A stretch of DNA of 64,000 nucleotides, taken from contig JASHNT010000141.1 of the NCBI GenBank assembly GCA_030041495.1, positions 186,001-250,000 on the forward strand, read 5' to 3'. The notes beneath the pieces are model-generated. The model was not told the DNA's origin and made no database searches. It saw only the letters and a program-made list of their open reading frames with translations. A program made the translations under genes and the position numbers. Position 1 is the stretch's first letter. Each line of letters opens with the position of its first letter. Shown here piece by piece: positions 1 through 8,123 of this stretch. The stretch is from Bryobacteraceae bacterium (lineage in GTDB: Bacteria; Acidobacteriota; Terriglobia; Bryobacterales; Bryobacteraceae).

Positions 1-816
1 TTCGCCGGCGTAACTGGCGAGCTGCTCCTGGCTAGGATGCGCCGCAGCCTTCGCGGCCGCCACCAAATGCGCGGTGTCCCGCTCATCCTCATTGCACACG
101 TACTCCAACAGGTCCGAGTCCGCCGCATAGTGCACAGCCACGGAAGTCGTCAGCGGCCTGACCAGCGTCTCCGGATCGTCATAGGTGACCTGAACCTGCA
201 TATGCCCGAAATCGGTGCGATGGAATCTTTCGGTCACGTGCAGATACTCCGAATGCGGATGCCCGACCATATCGAGCCAGGTCTTATCATTGAATCCCGC
301 CGACTCGACCACCAGTGTGTCGCCGTCCCAATGACCGGTCGAGTAACCCATCCATGTCGGATTCGGATCCTTGGGCAGCGGGCGGCCATCCGTGTAGATT
401 TGCCGGAAGCCGCTGAGCTCATACAGGAGCGCGATCATGTTTGGAGATTGAACGATACGGTAGAAACGCGTCGACCCGGAAGCAAAAATCGCCGAGGGTC
501 CCGCAGGAAGGCAATGCGTCACAGGATTGCCGCGCCGCAAATCCTCGGCGCGTTTGAGGAACAGGGCTTCCGCAGCCGGGCGAAAAACGTCTTCGTCCTT
601 CAAATCCTGGATCACGTCGAAACGATACGGGCTGGTTTCGGACTCCCACAGCCCTGATAAGTCCGGCCTGCCATCGGGCATCCGAGGCGCGGCAGCGGTG
701 AGGTTCGGTTTACCGTCGGCGGTCCGCGGAATTCCGGGCGTAGGATAGCCGAGCCATTGCGCGGACACAGAAAAAGGCAAAAGAGCCAACGCTGCCGCAA
801 TCGCAATTCTATCCAT
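1..816 (-). CDS. Secreted acidobacterial protein, 'GKPDLxGxW' family, C-terminus cut by window edge
   Basis: The frame is open from an ATG at 816 to the window edge, so the 3' end is missing and 272 codons are visible. The N-terminus is a signal peptide (MDRIAIAAALALLPFSVSAQ). The mature part carries DGRPDLSGLW, WMGYSTGHWDGDTLVVESAG at about residues 154-173, and WLDMVGHPHSEYLHVTERF. The same three blocks occur in the genes at 28000-28725 and 28722-29747, so this is a third paralog. A good Shine-Dalgarno (GGAGAAG) precedes the ATG. The function of this family is not known to me. The invariant His, Asp and Glu residues in the GH-W-D/E-GD and GH-x-H blocks could bind metal or ligand, which is inference. 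Paralogy and export are confident; the role is not. Confidence 0.8.
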   Translation of the reverse strand, partial: MDRIAIAAALALLPFSVSAQWLGYPTPGIPRTADGKPNLTAAAPRMPDGRPDLSGLWESETSPYRFDVIQDLKDEDVFRPAAEALFLKRAEDLRRGNPVTHCLPAGPSAIFASGSTRFYRIVQSPNMIALLYELSGFRQIYTDGRPLPKDPNPTWMGYSTGHWDGDTLVVESAGFNDKTWLDMVGHPHSEYLHVTERFHRTDFGHMQVQVTYDDPETLVRPLTTSVAVHYAADSDLLEYVCNEDERDTAHLVAAAKAAAHPSQEQLASYAGE

Positions 817-949
817 GAGGGCTTCTCCTTCCGTTTGGTAACCCTCGCGGTCCACTTGGGACGCGCCTGCGGCAAGTATACAGCACCTCAACGCGATTCA
901 GCAGGATCGCTCCTTCCCCCGGTATGGCCGATTCGCCGGGCGGCCTCTC

Positions 950-1954
950 TCACGGCGCGGTCAGGAACGTCCGCCACACCGTGTCCACTAGCGCGTGGCA
1001 CCCGGCTGAAGCCATCAGGCTCCGGTGCTTGCGATACGCCAAGCCGTAGAACCAGCCGGCGATCGTCGCCAGCACAACGTAGCGCCAGTTGGGCGCAGGA
1101 GCGTGCGCGATGTGGCTGAAGCCGAAGGCGACGGAGACCATCGCTTGCGCCACGTTGCGGGAGGAGCTGCGCGCGCCAATCGAACCTTCCAATAAATTCT
1201 GGAGCAGGCCGCGGAAGAACAACTCCTCCGCGATCGCCACGAATAGAAGCAGCGTCACGTAATCCGCCGCAAACTGCGGCCCGCCGCGCCAGCGCGGATT
1301 CCACGCTATGAAGCGCATCGCCAAACCCAGCGGAATTCCGATCATGCTGAAGCCGAGAAACGACAGCGCTGCATCACGCAGGATCGCGCCGGACAAGACG
1401 AAATCATAACCCGCGTCCTCGATTCCCCGCACCACCACGAACGCCCAAGCGCCTACTCCCACGACGAACAAGCGAGCCATGAAATCCAAATTCACTGGAA
1501 CGTTCCAGATTCCGGTGGTCAGATGAAATTGCACAGGAAAGTACAGCCACAACAGAGCCAATCCGTCCTGCCAATTCATCCGCCGGCACTCACGAACCGG
1601 CGCAAGCACGAACACGCCCAAAGGTACAATCGCCAGCGCCGCCAGCTTCGCCAACGCAATCCAGCGAAAATCGCGCGCGCCGAAAGAGTAAATCAGATAC
1701 GGCGCCAAGAACGCTACGACGATCCACGCCGCGCGCACCCGTTTCAACCGCGCGCGCACTGCCGCGAAGCCAGGAGCCAGATACAATCCGGCGAGCAGCA
1801 TGAAGCAAGCGTAGATGCTCCATGCCGCGGTGTGGGCCACGGGATAACGCCCGACCTCGATGCGCGCGTACCAGCCGAAGAATGCCGCCAGCGCGGCCCA
1901 TAGCATCGCGAACCGCGCCATATAAACGAACCGGGCCATGTAAAACCGGGCCAT
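950..1954 (-). CDS. CPBP-family intramembrane metalloprotease
   Basis: A multi-pass membrane protein with the CPBP/Abi (Rce1-like) signature in order: EELFFRGLL (the EExxxR motif), then FGFSHIAHAP with the second-motif His, then HALVDTVW near the C-terminus. These are the residues expected for a glutamate/histidine-dependent intramembrane protease. Substrates in bacteria are mostly unknown. The start is uncertain. In-frame ATGs lie at 1954, 1939, 1921 and 1906, and three sit inside a short tandem repeat that encodes repeated MARF. The ATG at 1906 (MLWAALAAFFGW) would begin directly with the first membrane helix and is as likely as 1954. The gene diverges from the rhamnose operon, so its promoter shares that narrow region. 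Confidence 0.8.
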   Translation of the reverse strand: MARFYMARFVYMARFAMLWAALAAFFGWYARIEVGRYPVAHTAAWSIYACFMLLAGLYLAPGFAAVRARLKRVRAAWIVVAFLAPYLIYSFGARDFRWIALAKLAALAIVPLGVFVLAPVRECRRMNWQDGLALLWLYFPVQFHLTTGIWNVPVNLDFMARLFVVGVGAWAFVVVRGIEDAGYDFVLSGAILRDAALSFLGFSMIGIPLGLAMRFIAWNPRWRGGPQFAADYVTLLLFVAIAEELFFRGLLQNLLEGSIGARSSSRNVAQAMVSVAFGFSHIAHAPAPNWRYVVLATIAGWFYGLAYRKHRSLMASAGCHALVDTVWRTFLTAP

Positions 1955-1960
1955 GTAAAG
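1913..1960. repeat. Three tandem CCGGGCCATGTAAA-type repeats
   Basis: Two perfect 14-base units (CCGGGCCATGTAAA) start at 1931 and 1946 with a 15-base period. A third, diverged unit (CCGCGCCATATAAA) starts at 1913. The array lies 18-66 bases upstream of the rhamnose-operon ATG and at the 5' end of the divergent protease gene, where it reads as repeated MARF. It could be a set of regulator sites, or a slippage expansion in the protease N-terminus. Confidence 0.7.
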
Positions 1961-1978
1961 AAGATAATTGATAAGAGT

Positions 1979-4174
1979 ATGCCTGCAACCGCCGTCACGC
2001 AGTACACCCACGTGAACTATCTCTGGGATGACGCCCAAGCCGCCAAGCTTTCGCCGGCCGAGCAACTGATTTATCGCTCGAACCTACTCGGCTCCGATCA
2101 GCGCATCACCAACACCGGCGGCGGCAATACATCCGCGAAGCTGATGGAGCGCGACCCGCTCACCGGCAAGGAAGTCGAGGTGCTGTGGGTTAAAGGCTCG
2201 GGCGGCGACTTGCGCACCAGTGTGCTGGCCAATTTCGCGTCGCTGTATCAGGACAAACTGCTAGCGCTTCAGCCGGTTTACGAGGCGTCTGCCGAGCGCG
2301 GCCCGAAGACGACCGCAGAGGATCGCATGGTGGAACTGTATCCGTACTGTACCTTCAACCTGAATCCGCGCGCAGCGTCCATCGACACGCCGCTGCATTC
2401 TTTTGTTCCAGCCAAGCATGTGGACCACATGCATCCCAACGCCGTGATCGCCGTGGCCGCGGCGCGGCGCTCGCAGGAGCTGACGCGCGAAATTTTCGGC
2501 GACGAGGTCGGTTGGACTCCGTGGCTGCGCCCAGGATTCGAGCTCGGCCTGGAGATTCAGCGCCGCTGCAACACCCAGGTCGGATTGAAAGGCTTGATCC
2601 TCGGCCAGCACGGCCTCATCAACTGGGCCGATAGCGGCAAGGATTGCTACGAGCTAACTCTGGATCTGATCGAAAAAGCCGCGCTGTACATCGAAGCTCG
2701 CGATAAGGGCGCGCGTACGTTCGGCGGCGCACGCTATGAATCACTCGGCGATCGTGAGCGCGACGCGGTTTTATTCGACTTGCTTCCCTGGTTGAGGGGA
2801 GAAGTCTCGACCACGAAGCGCTGCATTGCGACCGTCCAGCATGACGCCGCGATTCTGCGCTTCGTCAACAGCCATGACGCGCCCAGACTCGCCGAACTCG
2901 GAACGTCCTGCCCGGACCATTTCCTACGTACCAAGATCAAGCCTCTGTACGTCGATTGGAGCCCGCGCGGCGGTAACGTCTCGGCGCTAAAGGACTCTCT
3001 CCGCACCGGCCTGGCGCAATACCGGAAAGATTACGCGGCGTATTACAAGCGATGCAATCGTCCCGGCTCTCCTGCGATGCGCGATCCCAACCCGACGGTG
3101 ATTCTGATTCCCGGACTCGGCATGATCGCCTGGGGCAAAGACAAAAGCGAGTCGCGCGGGACCGCCGAGTTTTACAACTGCGCCGTGGAAGTGATGCGCG
3201 GCGCGGAAGCCATCGACGAATATATCGCTCTGCCGCAGCAAGAAGCCTTCGACATCGAATACTGGCAGCTTGAAGAAGCCAAGCTGCGGCGCATGCCTCC
3301 GGAAAAGGAGCTGGCGCGCAACATCGTGCTGGTGGCCGGAGCCGGCCACGGGATCGGTAAGGCCGTCGCGAAGAGGCTGGCGAAAGAAGGCGCGCACGTG
3401 GTGTGCGCCGATGTGCTTTTGCATGCTGCAAGGGAAACGGAGAGCGAACTGATTCACTCGCACGGCGCGGGAATCGGGGTCGCCGGCAGCGGCATCTCCG
3501 CGTGTGGACCGGCCATCGCGCAATCGTGCGATGTAACCGATCGCGACAGCGTTCGCGCCGCGCTGGAGCAAGCGGTACTCGCGTACGGGGGTCTGGACAA
3601 CATCGTGGTCACCGCTGGTGTGTTCGTTCCGCCGGATCGCGAAGGCCGCATCGCGGATGAGCAATGGCGTAACACGTTCGACGTAAACGTAACGGGAACA
3701 CACACGGTCGTCGATGAAGCGCGAAAAATTTTCGAGCGCCAGGGTTTGAGTGGCAGCGTGGTGCTGACCACCAGCGTCAACGCCGTGGTTTCGAAAAAAG
3801 GATCGCTAGCTTACGATGCCTCGAAGGCCGCCGCGAATCATTTGACGCGAGGGCTGGCCGTGGAGCTGGCGCCGCTGGTGCGCGTCAACGCCGTGGCTCC
3901 GGCGACCGTGGTCGAGGGCTCCACCATGTTCCCGCGCGACCGCGTCATCGCTTCGCTGGTCAAATACGGAATCGCGTTTGAGGAAGCAGAAACCACCGAA
4001 GTTCTGCGCGCGCGGTTGGCCGGGTTCTATGCCAACCGGACGTTGACCAAGCGCCCCGTGACTCCCGCAGATCAAAGCGAAGCCGTGTTCTTCCTCATCT
4101 CAGACCGGTCTTCGAAAACCACCGGGCAGGTGCTGACCGTGGACGGCGGCTTGGTGGACGCCTTCCTCAGGTGA
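1979..4174 (+). CDS. rhaEW: Bifunctional rhamnulose-1-phosphate aldolase / lactaldehyde (short-chain) dehydrogenase
   Basis: A 731-residue fusion. Residues 1 to about 430 are a class II aldolase with GGGNTSAK near residue 48 and the metal site HVDHMHPNAV near 145. Residues from about 450 form a short-chain dehydrogenase with the NAD motif GAGHGIGK near 454 and the catalytic YDASK near 611. The family (called RhaD_aldol-ADH, or RhaEW in Bacillus) cleaves L-rhamnulose 1-phosphate to dihydroxyacetone phosphate and L-lactaldehyde and then oxidises or reduces the lactaldehyde. Length matches the family. The stop codon overlaps the rhamnulokinase GTG start by four bases, so the two are translationally coupled. 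No isomerase or transporter for rhamnose is in the window. Confidence 0.93.
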   Translation: MPATAVTQYTHVNYLWDDAQAAKLSPAEQLIYRSNLLGSDQRITNTGGGNTSAKLMERDPLTGKEVEVLWVKGSGGDLRTSVLANFASLYQDKLLALQPVYEASAERGPKTTAEDRMVELYPYCTFNLNPRAASIDTPLHSFVPAKHVDHMHPNAVIAVAAARRSQELTREIFGDEVGWTPWLRPGFELGLEIQRRCNTQVGLKGLILGQHGLINWADSGKDCYELTLDLIEKAALYIEARDKGARTFGGARYESLGDRERDAVLFDLLPWLRGEVSTTKRCIATVQHDAAILRFVNSHDAPRLAELGTSCPDHFLRTKIKPLYVDWSPRGGNVSALKDSLRTGLAQYRKDYAAYYKRCNRPGSPAMRDPNPTVILIPGLGMIAWGKDKSESRGTAEFYNCAVEVMRGAEAIDEYIALPQQEAFDIEYWQLEEAKLRRMPPEKELARNIVLVAGAGHGIGKAVAKRLAKEGAHVVCADVLLHAARETESELIHSHGAGIGVAGSGISACGPAIAQSCDVTDRDSVRAALEQAVLAYGGLDNIVVTAGVFVPPDREGRIADEQWRNTFDVNVTGTHTVVDEARKIFERQGLSGSVVLTTSVNAVVSKKGSLAYDASKAAANHLTRGLAVELAPLVRVNAVAPATVVEGSTMFPRDRVIASLVKYGIAFEEAETTEVLRARLAGFYANRTLTKRPVTPADQSEAVFFLISDRSSKTTGQVLTVDGGLVDAFLR

Positions 4175-5625
4175 CGGAATCGAGCGCGTATCTGGCGATC
4201 GACCTGGGCGCGGAGAGCGGGCGCGCAATACTGGGACGCTTGCGCGGCGGTATCCTCACGGTCGAGGAAGTACACCGCTTCCCCAATGAGCCCCTGCAAC
4301 AGGATGGGTCACTCCGCTGGAACGTGCGCGGATTGTGGACGGAGATCCAGGTGGCACTCAAGCGCGTGAGCGAAATCAAGCTCGACGGAATCGGTGTCGA
4401 TGCCTGGGGAGTGGACTACGCCCTGCTCGATGCAACTGGCGAGCTGGTCGAAAATCCGTACCACTATCGCGACCCACGCAGCAACGGCGCAATGGAAGAA
4501 GTCTTTCGCGTTGTTCCGCGCAAAGAGATTTACCTGGCCACCGGCATCCAGTTCATGCCGATCAACACTCTGTTTCAACTCCATGCGCACAGACGTGACG
4601 ATCGGGCGGCGCTCGCACGTGCGCGCACGCTGCTCACGATCCCCGATCTGTTCCACTACTGGCTGACGCGCCGGAAGGCCTGCGAATACACCAACGCGAC
4701 CACCACTCAGTTGGTCAACGCTCGGACGCGCGCGTGGGATACGGACTTGATGAACCGCCTCGGTCTGCCCGCGGCTCTACCTGCTCCGCTGGTCGATCCC
4801 GGCACAAATCTTGGCGACTACAAAGGGATCCCGGTCATCGCGCCGGCCTCGCATGATACTGCGTCCGCTGTCGCCGCGGTCTCCGCTCGCGGCGATACCG
4901 CGTTCCTGAGTTCGGGGACCTGGTCGCTGGTAGGCATCGAATTGGACGCGCCGGTGATCAACGCGGTGACCCTCGCGTCGAACTTCACCAACGAAGGTGG
5001 CGCGAACCGCGCAACTATGCTGCTCAAGAACGTGATGGGATTGTGGATGCTGCAAGGTTGCCGCCGCGCTTGGTCCGCACAAGGCCGCGACTACACTTAC
5101 GCCGAGCTGATGGAAGCCGCAGCTCAAGCGCCCCGGTTCGCGAGCGTCGTCAATCCGGATGACGCCCGTTTTCTCAACCCTCCCGACATGCCGGAAGCCA
5201 TCGTTTCTTTCTGCTGTGAAACATCGCAGCCGGCGCCATCCGGCACCGGAGCAGTCACGCGCTGCATCCTCGAAAGCCTCGCACTGAAGTACGCGCTGGT
5301 GATCCGAGACCTGGAGCTCGTCACCCAGCGGAGCATCACCCGCATCCGCGTGATCGGCGGAGGCTCGAAGAACAGGCTGCTCAATCAACTCACTGCGGAT
5401 GCCACCGGCAAGCAGGTACTGGCGGGACCCGCGGAGGCGACAGCGCTCGGCAACATCGCCGTGCAGATGGTGGCCAGAGGCGGGGCGTCGTCATTACAAG
5501 ACGCCCGCGCAATCATCGAAAAATCCTTCCCTGCGGAAGCCTTCGAGCCTCGCGATACCGCCGCATGGCAGCCTTACTTCACGGTCATGATGACGGAGCC
5601 GATATGGCGCTCCCATTCAAGCTGA
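4171..5625 (+). CDS. rhaB: Rhamnulokinase
   Basis: A 484-residue FGGY-family sugar kinase. The N-terminal phosphate loop is DLGAESGRAILGRL, followed by GVDAWGVDYALLD. The ATP-side motif SSGTWSLVG is at about 245 and GGGSKNRLLNQ at about 397. The sequence is closest to rhamnulokinases, which convert L-rhamnulose to rhamnulose 1-phosphate, the substrate of the upstream aldolase. The GTG start overlaps the upstream TGA (GTGA). The 3' end overlaps the convergent DUF2911 gene by 52 bases, which is unusual for two conserved genes. Confidence 0.93.
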   Translation: MTESSAYLAIDLGAESGRAILGRLRGGILTVEEVHRFPNEPLQQDGSLRWNVRGLWTEIQVALKRVSEIKLDGIGVDAWGVDYALLDATGELVENPYHYRDPRSNGAMEEVFRVVPRKEIYLATGIQFMPINTLFQLHAHRRDDRAALARARTLLTIPDLFHYWLTRRKACEYTNATTTQLVNARTRAWDTDLMNRLGLPAALPAPLVDPGTNLGDYKGIPVIAPASHDTASAVAAVSARGDTAFLSSGTWSLVGIELDAPVINAVTLASNFTNEGGANRATMLLKNVMGLWMLQGCRRAWSAQGRDYTYAELMEAAAQAPRFASVVNPDDARFLNPPDMPEAIVSFCCETSQPAPSGTGAVTRCILESLALKYALVIRDLELVTQRSITRIRVIGGGSKNRLLNQLTADATGKQVLAGPAEATALGNIAVQMVARGGASSLQDARAIIEKSFPAEAFEPRDTAAWQPYFTVMMTEPIWRSHSS

Positions 5626-6089
5626 AGCTTCACGTTGCCCGAGCCCTGATCTGTCACTGTGTATTTCATCATTTCAATCACCGAAGGCGGCTTGCTCATC
5701 GTCATCCTCACCCGGCCCAGATCCTTGGATGCGTTGTAGGTCAAGCCCCACTGGCCGGTCTCTTTATTCACGATTAGTTCCCACGCATCCGGGTCTTTCA
5801 CCCAGCAGTAAAGCGTGTAGTCACCTTTGGGAACGTTCACTCCGCCGATATCGAGATTGGCGTCTGTGTGAAACGCGGTTGCAGAGTTGGCTCCAGCGCG
5901 CCAGGCGGGATAAGTTGGATCGTTCGAAAGCAACCCGCCCGGCCCGAAAATTTTGCGCCCGCGCACCGAAGGCGCGGAATAGTTGATGGTGATCTTCTTT
6001 CCGCCGATGGTGATGCTGGCGGTTTCAGGAGGGCTCTGCGCGAAGGTGACGGTCGCGAATGACGTAAGCAGGAAGGCGAATAATTTCAT
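5574..6089 (-). CDS. Secreted DUF2911 protein
   Basis: A 171-residue protein beginning at an ATG at 6089 with a signal peptide (MKLFAFLLTSFATVTFAQ). The body shows the DUF2911 pattern: INYSAPSVRGRKIFG, WRAGANSATAFHTD, DYTLYCWV and WGLTYN. Family members are small exported beta-rich proteins of unknown function, common in Acidobacteriota and Bacteroidota. The open frame extends upstream of 6089, but that part lacks a signal peptide and has no family similarity. The last 52 bases overlap the end of rhaB on the other strand. Confidence 0.85.
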   Translation of the reverse strand: MKLFAFLLTSFATVTFAQSPPETASITIGGKKITINYSAPSVRGRKIFGPGGLLSNDPTYPAWRAGANSATAFHTDANLDIGGVNVPKGDYTLYCWVKDPDAWELIVNKETGQWGLTYNASKDLGRVRMTMSKPPSVIEMMKYTVTDQGSGNVKLQLEWERHIGSVIMTVK

Positions 6090-6115
6090 CACCACCAGTT
6101 TACTTCGCGGCGTTT

Positions 6116-7429
6116 CTAGCGCGGCTCGAACAGGTTCCCGCGCCCCAGCAGCCATTGCGGATCGAATCGCCGCTTCACCGCGCGCATGGCTTCGATGTGC
6201 TCCGGCGCATATTGGATCGCGAGCAAATGCGCCTTGCGCTTGCCGAGCCCATGCTCCGCGCCGACCGTCCCGCCCAATGCGACAACGTCTTTTGCGAGCG
6301 CATCCAGTACGGCCTTGGCGCGTGCGTGCTCCTCTTGGTTCGCCGGAAATGTGTTGATGTGCAAGTGCGCGTCGCCGATGTGGCCGTACATCACGTAGGG
6401 GGTTCCCAGATCGCGATCCAGGGTGCCGCGGTACAGCTTGATCACTTCGCGGCATTTATCGCGAGGCGCGGCGTAATCCGTCCCCAGCTTGACGTGGCCG
6501 CCGCGATGGATGCGCGCCTGCACGCCTTCCGCCAAACCGTGCCGGAAGCGGCGGAAGCGCTCGCGATCCGCAGCCGAGGTGCCGAACCACGAAACGTCTT
6601 CCATCGCGCCGGTCATGTCGAGGTCGATCTCGCCCTCCTGCTCCACCATCACTGCGGCGGCTTCCGGGGCATCCTTGATTTGGACCTCCATTATTTCGAG
6701 CGAGCCGTGGTCCAGATATTCGAGCATTCGCAAACCCGGAACGGGTCTCCAGCGCTCGACCGCATCGATCGCGGCTTCTTCGCTAGGGAAAAACACCACT
6801 CCGCCCATGATCTCCTTGGGCGCCGGCAGCAGTTGCAGCTCGGCCTGCGTGACCACGCCAAGGGTGCCTTCGCTGCCGATGAATAAGTCCACGTAGTCCA
6901 TGCCGGGGGCCAGGCGATAACCGGCCGAATGCTTGCTGGTGCGCGGCAAAGGGATCCGCGGTACCTGGAAATCGACCGGCTGGCCGCGCCGATATTCACG
7001 GATACTGCCTTCGATCAAGACCACGCGCAGCGCCAGCACATGGGCTCGCGTGGCTCCGTAACGAAAACTATGTGAACCGCTGGCGTTGGCCGCTATGTTG
7101 CCGCCGATCGAAGAGGTATTTTCGGTCGGGTCCGGCGCGTAGTATTGGCCGGAGGCCGCGGCGGCGGCTTGTACCTCGCGCAGCAGAATCCCGGAGCCGG
7201 CAATGGCCTTGCCGGGCGCGATTTCGAGCTTCCGGAAGTTGGTCATCGACACGCCCCAGCCGCCTTGCGGCGAAGCTCCGCCGGCGAGCCCGGTCATCGC
7301 GCCCATCGGCGTCACCGGGATATTTTCTTTGGATGCGCGAGCCAGAACCTCGGCCAGTTCTTCTTCACCGCGCGGCGAAAACACCTGATCCGCATGACCG
7401 GGGTAACTGGAGGCGTCGGAAATGTCCAC
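6116..7429 (-). CDS. FAD-linked oxidase, glycolate/D-lactate dehydrogenase (GlcD/Dld) type
   Basis: A cytoplasmic flavoprotein of the VAO/PCMH class. The FAD-binding half contains MTGLAGGASP, DPTENTSSIGGNIAANASGS and FIGSEGTLGVVT. The C-terminal cap contains YGHIGDAHLHIN and the typical ending GAEHGLGKRK. Relatives oxidise D-lactate, glycolate or other 2-hydroxy acids. The reading frame is open to 7507, but an ATG there would overlap the divergent antitoxin and its operator. I chose GTG at 7429 (MDISDASSYPG), seven bases after a TAGACT box on the minus strand. The N-terminus is then somewhat short for the family, so the start is the weak point. The rhamnose pathway yields lactaldehyde and lactate, so a functional link is possible but unproven. 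Confidence 0.82.
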   Translation of the reverse strand: MDISDASSYPGHADQVFSPRGEEELAEVLARASKENIPVTPMGAMTGLAGGASPQGGWGVSMTNFRKLEIAPGKAIAGSGILLREVQAAAAASGQYYAPDPTENTSSIGGNIAANASGSHSFRYGATRAHVLALRVVLIEGSIREYRRGQPVDFQVPRIPLPRTSKHSAGYRLAPGMDYVDLFIGSEGTLGVVTQAELQLLPAPKEIMGGVVFFPSEEAAIDAVERWRPVPGLRMLEYLDHGSLEIMEVQIKDAPEAAAVMVEQEGEIDLDMTGAMEDVSWFGTSAADRERFRRFRHGLAEGVQARIHRGGHVKLGTDYAAPRDKCREVIKLYRGTLDRDLGTPYVMYGHIGDAHLHINTFPANQEEHARAKAVLDALAKDVVALGGTVGAEHGLGKRKAHLLAIQYAPEHIEAMRAVKRRFDPQWLLGRGNLFEPR

Positions 7430-7451
7430 GATTTTCAGTCTAACAGGCCGC

Positions 7452-7490
7452 TTGGCAAGGGTTGTGAAATGGACTAGACTTAGTCTAGTC
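7452..7490 (+). promoter_or_regulatory. Promoter with palindromic operator of the toxin-antitoxin locus
   Basis: A -35-like TTGGCA (7452-7457) and a -10-like TAGACT (7475-7480) are separated by exactly 17 bases. A perfect inverted repeat GACTAGACT-T-AGTCTAGTC (7472-7490) covers the -10 box and ends at the base before the antitoxin ATG. Antitoxins of this type usually repress their own promoter, so this is a strong operator candidate. There is no room for a Shine-Dalgarno, so the mRNA should be leaderless or nearly so. Confidence 0.8.
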
Positions 7491-7793
7491 ATGCATGTGA
7501 CCAACATTCACGAAGCCAAGACCCACTTTTCCCGGCTAGTGGAGCGGGCTGCGGCAGGCGAGGAGATCATCATCGGTAAGTCGGGGAGGCCCGTAGCCCG
7601 GCTTGTGAAGTATGAGGCTGCTGCCAAGCCGACTCGGAAGCCCGGCAGCATGAAGGGGAGGATCAGAATACTGCCCGGCTTCTACGAGCCGGATCGCGAA
7701 TTTGAGGCGCTCTTCTATGGCGAACCTTTGGATGCCGGCGGCGTCAAAACTACTGCTCGACACAAACGTCCTGGTATGGTGGGTCGCAGGTAG
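7491..7793 (+). CDS. Phd/YefM-family antitoxin
   Basis: A 100-residue protein beginning MHVTNIHEAKTHFSRLVERA, the classic Phd/YefM N-terminal DNA-binding fold, followed by GEEIIIGKSGRPVARLVKYE. The C-terminal part should wrap the toxin. The frame is open upstream to 7422, but family similarity begins at 7491, directly after the palindromic operator. The 3' end overlaps the toxin frame at 7717 by 77 bases. The toxin is broken, so this antitoxin is now an orphan, unless it still neutralises a related toxin elsewhere. Confidence 0.88.
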   Translation: MHVTNIHEAKTHFSRLVERAAAGEEIIIGKSGRPVARLVKYEAAAKPTRKPGSMKGRIRILPGFYEPDREFEALFYGEPLDAGGVKTTARHKRPGMVGRR

Positions 7794-8099
7794 TAGCAGG
7801 CTTTCGCTCTCGGCTCGCAAAACCATCCAGGACGCGGAGGCGGTCTACGTCAGCGCGGCGACGGCCTGGGAGATCGCGACCAAAGTGCATCAAGGGAAAC
7901 TGGAATTCAATGGTGACTTGCGCGAAGAAATGAGGACCAGTGGATTCCAACCACTGGCGATTCAAATCGAACACGCGGTTGCCGCCGCGACCTTACCGAT
8001 GCATCATCGTGGGTGGCACAGGCCCGGCTGGAGTCGCTTGCGCTCGTAACGGCTGACCGCCATCTCAAAGCGTACGACGTTGATGTTCTTGTGATTTGA
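7717..8099 (+). pseudogene. VapC-type PIN-domain toxin, inactivated by a deletion and frameshift
   Basis: The first frame reads MANLWMPAASKLLLDTNVLV (first PIN acid, Asp15), then SAATAWEIATKVHQGKLEF (the conserved Glu) and up to LPMHHR at 8010. It then runs into unrelated residues and a stop at 8047. From 8010 the next frame reads WVAQARLESLALVTADRHL and ends in VDVLVI at TGA 8097-8099, the normal VapC C-terminus. The family carries a DPFDR-type block between HHR and the WVAQ helix. It is missing here, and the frame offset fits loss of 19 bases (or 19 plus a multiple of three). That block supplies a catalytic Asp, so the toxin should be dead even if the frame were restored. Confidence 0.82.
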
Positions 8100-8123
8100 C
8101 CCGCGGGCGGGTATATTGAAGGC

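Noticed and set aside
7422-7490. Upstream extension of the antitoxin
   Set aside because: It would translate the palindromic operator and -10 box; similarity to Phd/YefM begins at 7491.
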